A stretch of DNA of 64,000 nucleotides from Bacillus mojavensis RO-H-1 = KCTC 3706 (GTDB lineage: Bacteria; Bacillota; Bacilli; Bacillales; Bacillaceae): the NCBI RefSeq assembly GCF_000245335.1, contig NZ_JH600279.1, positions 310,001 through 374,000 of the forward strand. The letters are read 5' to 3'. Every line of letters starts with the position of its first letter. The stretch's first letter is position 1. The notes beneath the pieces were generated by a model, which was not told the origin of the DNA, searched no databases, and saw only the letters and a program-made list of their open reading frames with translations. Positions 60,830 through 64,000 of this stretch are shown here, one piece after another. The translations under genes and the position numbers were made by a program.

Positions 60830-60847
60830 AATGACTGACGTTCATTC
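60830..60847. promoter_or_regulatory. Putative YvdT operator upstream of yvdS
   Basis: AATGACTGAC-GT-TCATTC, the same 18-bp motif as at 60171-60188 in reverse orientation, ending 8 bp before the ribosome site of yvdS. Confidence 0.7.
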
Positions 60848-60863
60848 ATAAAAAGAGGTGTTT

Positions 60864-61202
60864 ATGTTGTATTGGATGCTTGTTTTAATAGCAGGGCTTC
60901 TAGAAGTGGTTTGGGCCTCCTCCCTCAAACATGCGGATACGCTTTTTGATTGGATCATCGTATTTCTATTAATAGCGATAAGCTTTATACTGTTAATCCG
61001 CTCTTATCGAAAAATCCCTATGGCCGCAGCGTATACTGTATTTGTCGGAATTGGAACGGTCGGAACCTACACGACCGGAATCTACTTAGGCGAATCCTTC
61101 TCAGCAGCCCAAATCTTCTTTTTAATGCTGCTGCTAGCCGGCATTTTAGGAATGAAGCTTTTCACAAAAGAAAGTAAAACTCAGCCGAGAGGTGAAAAAT
61201 AA
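60864..61202 (+). CDS. yvdS: Small multidrug resistance (SMR) protein YvdS
   Basis: About 111-112 residues; start ATG at 60864 or TTG at 60867, both after AGAGGTG. Four membrane helices with the SMR active Glu in IAGLLEVVWASSLKHAD (helix 1), and AYTVFVGIGTVGTYTTG in helix 3. It forms one half of a paired SMR exporter with YvdR, which starts at the overlapping stop codon. Substrate unknown. Confidence 0.88.
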   Translation: MLYWMLVLIAGLLEVVWASSLKHADTLFDWIIVFLLIAISFILLIRSYRKIPMAAAYTVFVGIGTVGTYTTGIYLGESFSAAQIFFLMLLLAGILGMKLFTKESKTQPRGEK

Positions 61203-61517
61203 TGGCGTGGTTTTTATTATTCATTGCGGGTATAGAAGAAATTATAGCTGCGATCGCCATGAAATATATAGACGGCACAAAAGAAAAAATGGCCCATTAT
61301 TGTGATGACTGCCGGATTTGCTTTATCTTTTTACTGCCTTTCACAGGCCATGCAAATCCTGCCATCCGGTGTTGCTTATGCCGTTTGGACCGGTATAGGC
61401 AGCATAGGCGTAACAGCAGTCAGCCTGATTTGGTTTAAGGAACGGTTTCAGCTTTCTCAGCTGATTTCTCTTTGCCTGATCCTTGCCGGTGTCATCGGCC
61501 TGCGTCTTACGTCTTAA
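61202..61517 (+). pseudogene. yvdR: Frameshifted SMR protein YvdR
   Basis: The N-terminal frame (ATG at 61202; helix 1 with the Glu in IAGIEEIIAAIAMKY) runs in phase only to about codon 28. It then continues into a non-family tail. From about 61290 the correct SMR C-terminal half (SFYCLSQAMQILPSGVAYAVWTG, VIGLRLTS) continues in the +1 frame to a stop at 61515-61517. Removing one A from the six-A run 61284-61289 gives a normal 104-residue SMR partner of YvdS. So this is a single-base insertion, real or a sequencing or assembly error. Confidence 0.85.
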
Positions 61518-61519
61518 TC

Positions 61520-61556
61520 ATAAAAGGCATATACAGATAGCTGTATATGCCTTTTA
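61520..61556. terminator. Bidirectional terminator between yvdR and yvdQ
   Basis: AAAAGGCATATACAG-ATAG-CTGTATATGCCTTTT. Confidence 0.9.
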
Positions 61557-61560
61557 TCTT

Positions 61561-62076
61561 TTACTCATCATCTTGATGTTTATGAAGGTGAAGCGGCGGC
61601 GGGATCAGCCAGCCCTTGTTTTTCAGCAGCCTTAAGTATTTTGCTCCTGTTGCTGCCTTGCTCATATGAAATTGCCCAAACATCATGGCAATGTCTTCGC
61701 GGATCGACTGCCCCATAATTTTGCTGCATGTCACAAGACCCGCAGCATTCTGCGCCGCTGCAGATGCGGCCACATCCGGATCGAGAAACCGCGCGCCCGG
61801 CGGAATCTCGTTTAGATCTGCGTCCGGCGGCTCAGGAGAAGCAGGCGGAAGCGCCACGCCGTTTTCTTTCAGGATATTGCTGACCTGTTTGATTTCATCT
61901 TGACACTTCTCAATGGACTCATGAAGCAGCTTCTTTAAGTCGGCATCACCAACATGATGCAATAACATCTGATAATTGCCGATCATTTTATTTCCCGCCA
62001 TCACATAACTCCACAGGCTGAATACCTCACCATAATGCATCGGTTCTTCCTGCGGATTACCGCTTAAAATTCCCAT
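61561..62076 (-). CDS. yvdQ: DUF3231-family protein YvdQ
   Basis: 171 residues from the ATG at 62076, six bases after AAGGAGG; a closer ATG at 62082 touches the site. All-helical, ferritin-like four-helix character, with a conserved Met/His-containing core (EEPMHYGEVFSLWSYVMAGNKMI) and a His-rich tail (HLHKHQDDE). DUF3231 proteins occur in spore formers and the function is unknown. Confidence 0.8.
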   Translation of the reverse strand: MGILSGNPQEEPMHYGEVFSLWSYVMAGNKMIGNYQMLLHHVGDADLKKLLHESIEKCQDEIKQVSNILKENGVALPPASPEPPDADLNEIPPGARFLDPDVAASAAAQNAAGLVTCSKIMGQSIREDIAMMFGQFHMSKAATGAKYLRLLKNKGWLIPPPLHLHKHQDDE

Positions 62077-62176
62077 TGTCATCCTCCTTAGCAAATTCAA
62101 TACTGTTCATTTACCTACGATGCCCTGCAGGGGGAAAATTATGTATTTGCGAGAATGTTTTCTTGTACAACACAAA

Positions 62177-62211
62177 AAAGACAAGAGCGGCAATCGCCAA
62201 ACCCTTGTCTT
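62177..62211 (-). terminator. Terminator after tRNA-Arg
   Basis: AAAGACAAG ... CTTGTCTTT. On the minus strand the stem is followed by TTTGTGTTG, about 20 bp after the tRNA 3' end. Confidence 0.75.
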
Positions 62212-62229
62212 TCCTGTTGTTCTATTGGA

Positions 62230-62305
62230 CGCGCTCGGAGGGATTCGAACCCCCGACAGACGTGGTACCGGAAACCACCGCTCTATCCAACTGAGCTACG
62301 AGCGC
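62230..62305 (-). tRNA. trnQ-Arg: tRNA-Arg (anticodon CCG)
   Basis: 76 bases fold as a cloverleaf: acceptor GCGCTCG with CGAGCGC, D stem GCTC/GAGC, anticodon stem GTGGT/ACCAC with loop TTCCGGT (anticodon CCG, reads CGG), and T-loop TTCGAAT. No CCA end is encoded (G73 then TCC). This tRNA lies beside clpP in B. subtilis. Confidence 0.95.
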
Positions 62306-62446
62306 ATATTGACATATTTTCACTGCGTGATGATAACGTCAGCATAACTCATTATACGGCATTTCAGCTAAAATAACAACCCTCTTTTTGAAAGGGCTGT
62401 TTTTTTAAGAAGACACATCATCTTCTTTCAGAACCTCACATACGAT

Positions 62447-62474
62447 GGTTTGAACCGTTGTATTTTTGGGGAAA
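62447..62474 (+). promoter_or_regulatory. Sigma-B promoter of clpP
   Basis: GGTTTGAA (62447-62454) and GGGAAA (62469-62474) with 14-bp spacing match the sigma-B consensus. clpP is known to have sigma-B and sigma-A promoters. Confidence 0.7.
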
Positions 62475-62516
62475 ATGGGAAAAAGAGAAGAGTTTGCATG
62501 TCAAGCCAGCTTTTTG

Positions 62517-62546
62517 TTTGACCTTTATTGACCAAAAATGTATCAT
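62517..62546 (+). promoter_or_regulatory. CtsR box and sigma-A promoter of clpP
   Basis: The heptad direct repeat TTTGACC-TTT-ATTGACC (62517-62533) is the CtsR operator. It overlaps a sigma-A promoter, TTGACC (62518-62523) and TATCAT (62541-62546) with 17-bp spacing. CtsR represses clpP in the absence of heat stress. Confidence 0.9.
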
Positions 62547-62585
62547 GTAACTACATACTTACCTAAAAGGTGAAGGAGGAGCATT

Positions 62586-63182
62586 ATGAATTTAATACCT
62601 ACAGTCATTGAACAAACGAACCGCGGGGAAAGAGCGTATGACATTTATTCTCGTTTATTAAAGGATCGTATCATCATGCTTGGATCTGCGATTGATGACA
62701 ACGTTGCGAACTCCATCGTGTCACAGCTTTTATTCTTAGAAGCAGAAGACCCTGAAAAAGATATTTCTATTTACATCAACAGCCCGGGCGGCTCTATCAC
62801 AGCCGGTATGGCGATTTATGATACCATGCAGTTTATTAAGCCAAAGGTATCTACAATTTGTATCGGTATGGCTGCATCAATGGGTGCATTCCTGCTTGCT
62901 GCCGGAGAAAAAGGCAAACGCTATGCGCTTCCTAACAGTGAAGTTATGATTCACCAGCCACTTGGCGGAGCGCAAGGTCAGGCAACAGAAATTGAAATTG
63001 CTGCGAAACGCATTCTCTTGCTTCGCGACAAATTAAACAAAGTGCTTGCTGAACGCACAGGCCAGCCGCTTGAAGTCATTGAGCGCGATACTGACCGCGA
63101 TAACTTCAAATCAGCCGAAGAAGCAATGGAATACGGCTTGATTGATAAGGTTTTGACACGCAACACAGAAGAGCAAAAGTAA
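62586..63182 (+). CDS. clpP: ATP-dependent Clp protease proteolytic subunit ClpP
   Basis: 198 residues. Serine protease triad: Ser98 in GMAASMGA, His123 in MIHQPLGG and Asp172 in ERDTDRDN region. It forms the two-ring 14-mer chamber that, with ClpX, ClpC or ClpE, degrades damaged and regulatory proteins. The ATG follows AAGGAGGAG. Control by CtsR and sigma-B is visible upstream. Confidence 0.97.
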   Translation: MNLIPTVIEQTNRGERAYDIYSRLLKDRIIMLGSAIDDNVANSIVSQLLFLEAEDPEKDISIYINSPGGSITAGMAIYDTMQFIKPKVSTICIGMAASMGAFLLAAGEKGKRYALPNSEVMIHQPLGGAQGQATEIEIAAKRILLLRDKLNKVLAERTGQPLEVIERDTDRDNFKSAEEAMEYGLIDKVLTRNTEEQK

Positions 63183-63186
63183 TACT

Positions 63187-63220
63187 GCGACCTGCAAGAG
63201 ACATGTCTCTTGCAGGTTTT
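63187..63220. terminator. Terminator after clpP
   Basis: CCTGCAAGAGACATGTCTCTTGCAGG (split as two complementary halves) followed by TTTTTTC on the plus strand. Confidence 0.88.
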
Positions 63221-63297
63221 TTCATGCTAAAGCAGTTACTTACTGACAAGTGAACATACATACAAAATATCGGAAATTCAGCCCCTTTCTCCTCCTT

Positions 63298-63978
63298 TCA
63301 CTTTTGAACAATATTTATTCTATACGACTTCCACTCTTCATTGAGCACATCAAACGACAAATCGCAAGTTTGCCTGACAATCAAATCAGCATCATGCATT
63401 GATTGTTCATGACCGACTCCAACCGCAAACATCCCGGCAGATTTAATGGCGGCGATACCCGCTTCAGCGTCTTCTATTGCCGCACAGTCAGCCGGAGAGA
63501 CGCCAAGCAGCACTGCGGCGGTTAAAAATATCTCGGGATCAGGTTTCCCGTTCGCAAGAGCCGTCGGGTCAACAATCGCATGAAAATCGTTAATAATCTC
63601 TAAACGTTTTAAAACTTCGGGGGCGTTGCGGCTTGAAGATGCTAACCCAATTTTTATCTTTTCGCCTTTTAATTCACAAAGAAGCCTGCCGATTCCAGGC
63701 AAAAGATCTTCCGGCGTCAATTTGCTGATCAACGTTTGATAATATTTGTTTTTTTCATGCAGGAGATCTTGCTTCTCCGCATTTGTATATTTTGCTTCCG
63801 CACCGCTCCTGATCAGTATGTTTTCAAGCGACTTTTCTCTGCTGATTCCTTTGAGGCTTTCATTCACACTTCGGTCAAAGGGAATACCGATTTGTTCTAC
63901 GATGTGCCTCCAAGCGAGAAAATGATATTCAGCAGTATCTGTTATCACTCCGTCTAAATCAAAAATGACTGCTTTCAT
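63298..63978 (-). CDS. pgcM: Beta-phosphoglucomutase PgcM
   Basis: 226 residues, HAD superfamily. Nucleophile Asp7 and general acid Asp9 in IFDLDGVITDT, Lys near 135-145 in ANGKPDPEIF, and the metal-binding AIEDAEAGI near 165. It interconverts beta-glucose-1-phosphate and glucose-6-phosphate from maltose and trehalose phosphorolysis. Last gene of the maltodextrin cluster, which would continue beyond the window edge. Confidence 0.93.
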   Translation of the reverse strand: MKAVIFDLDGVITDTAEYHFLAWRHIVEQIGIPFDRSVNESLKGISREKSLENILIRSGAEAKYTNAEKQDLLHEKNKYYQTLISKLTPEDLLPGIGRLLCELKGEKIKIGLASSSRNAPEVLKRLEIINDFHAIVDPTALANGKPDPEIFLTAAVLLGVSPADCAAIEDAEAGIAAIKSAGMFAVGVGHEQSMHDADLIVRQTCDLSFDVLNEEWKSYRINIVQK

Positions 63979-64000
63979 ATGCTGATGCCCATCACAGCTT

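Noticed and set aside
62076-62376. Overlapping short plus-strand frames ending in RDSNPRQTWYRKP-type peptides
   Set aside because: They read through the tRNA-Arg gene antisense; such peptides are a familiar artefact.

Overview
The window is a stretch of chromosome from a member of the Bacillus subtilis species complex. The gene order araE-araR ... lutABC ... rsbQP ... gan ... lutRP-sigL ... epsA-O-slrR-pnbA-padC-racX-pbpE ... sacB-levB-yveA ... clpP-pgcM is the one known from B. subtilis. Protein lengths and catalytic residues match that species almost throughout. Sequence differences I recall from strain 168 (SacB near residues 31-33 and 69-72, the sacB promoter and leader) and an arsenic cluster beside sacB suggest a related strain or sister species rather than 168. 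All assignments come from reading the sequence and remembered family knowledge; no search was run.

Layout. (1) 1-15.5 kb: the arabinose permease AraE and its repressor AraR, divergent around AraR boxes; yvbT, yvbU, yvbV; the permease gene yvbW behind a T-box leader with a leucine (CUC) specifier; the GH18 protein YvbX; the lactate-utilisation operon lutABC behind a perfect palindrome; and the yvfR-yvfS ABC exporter with the yvfT-yvfU two-component pair. (2) 15.8-26 kb: RsbQ-RsbP, which feed energy stress to sigma-B, then the galactan operon ganS-P-Q-A-B with its repressor GanR. (3) 26-30.3 kb: LutR, lactate permease LutP, the sigma-54 factor SigL and small protein YvfG. (4) 30.3-46.1 kb: the complete biofilm exopolysaccharide operon epsA-O on the minus strand, with the EAR RNA between epsB and epsC and a SinR-type operator upstream. 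(5) 46.3-51.8 kb: slrR, the esterase pnbA, a 63-residue membrane protein, the PadR-controlled yveG-padC pair, and pbpE-racX behind a sigma-W promoter. (6) 51.8-54.9 kb: probable accessory DNA with a C1q/TNF-like secreted or spore-surface protein and an arsR-arsB-arsC operon. (7) 55-64 kb: levansucrase with its antiterminator-controlled leader, levanase-type LevB, YveA, the YvdT-YvdS-YvdR regulator and SMR pair (yvdR is frameshifted here), YvdQ, tRNA-Arg(CCG), ClpP and beta-phosphoglucomutase.

The genes fall into sensing-plus-response units: sugar uptake and its repressors (AraR, GanR), lactate uptake and oxidation under LutR, matrix production (EPS, levan) with its regulators, and stress control (RsbQP, ClpP/CtsR, sigma-W, ArsR, PadR). 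I did not find a plainly new multi-gene system. The less familiar items are the C1q-like gene beside ars, several unassigned palindromes with convincing target placement, a perfect 18-bp inverted repeat inside arsR, a possible small transcript between two same-strand terminators near 11.9 kb, and the yvdR frameshift.
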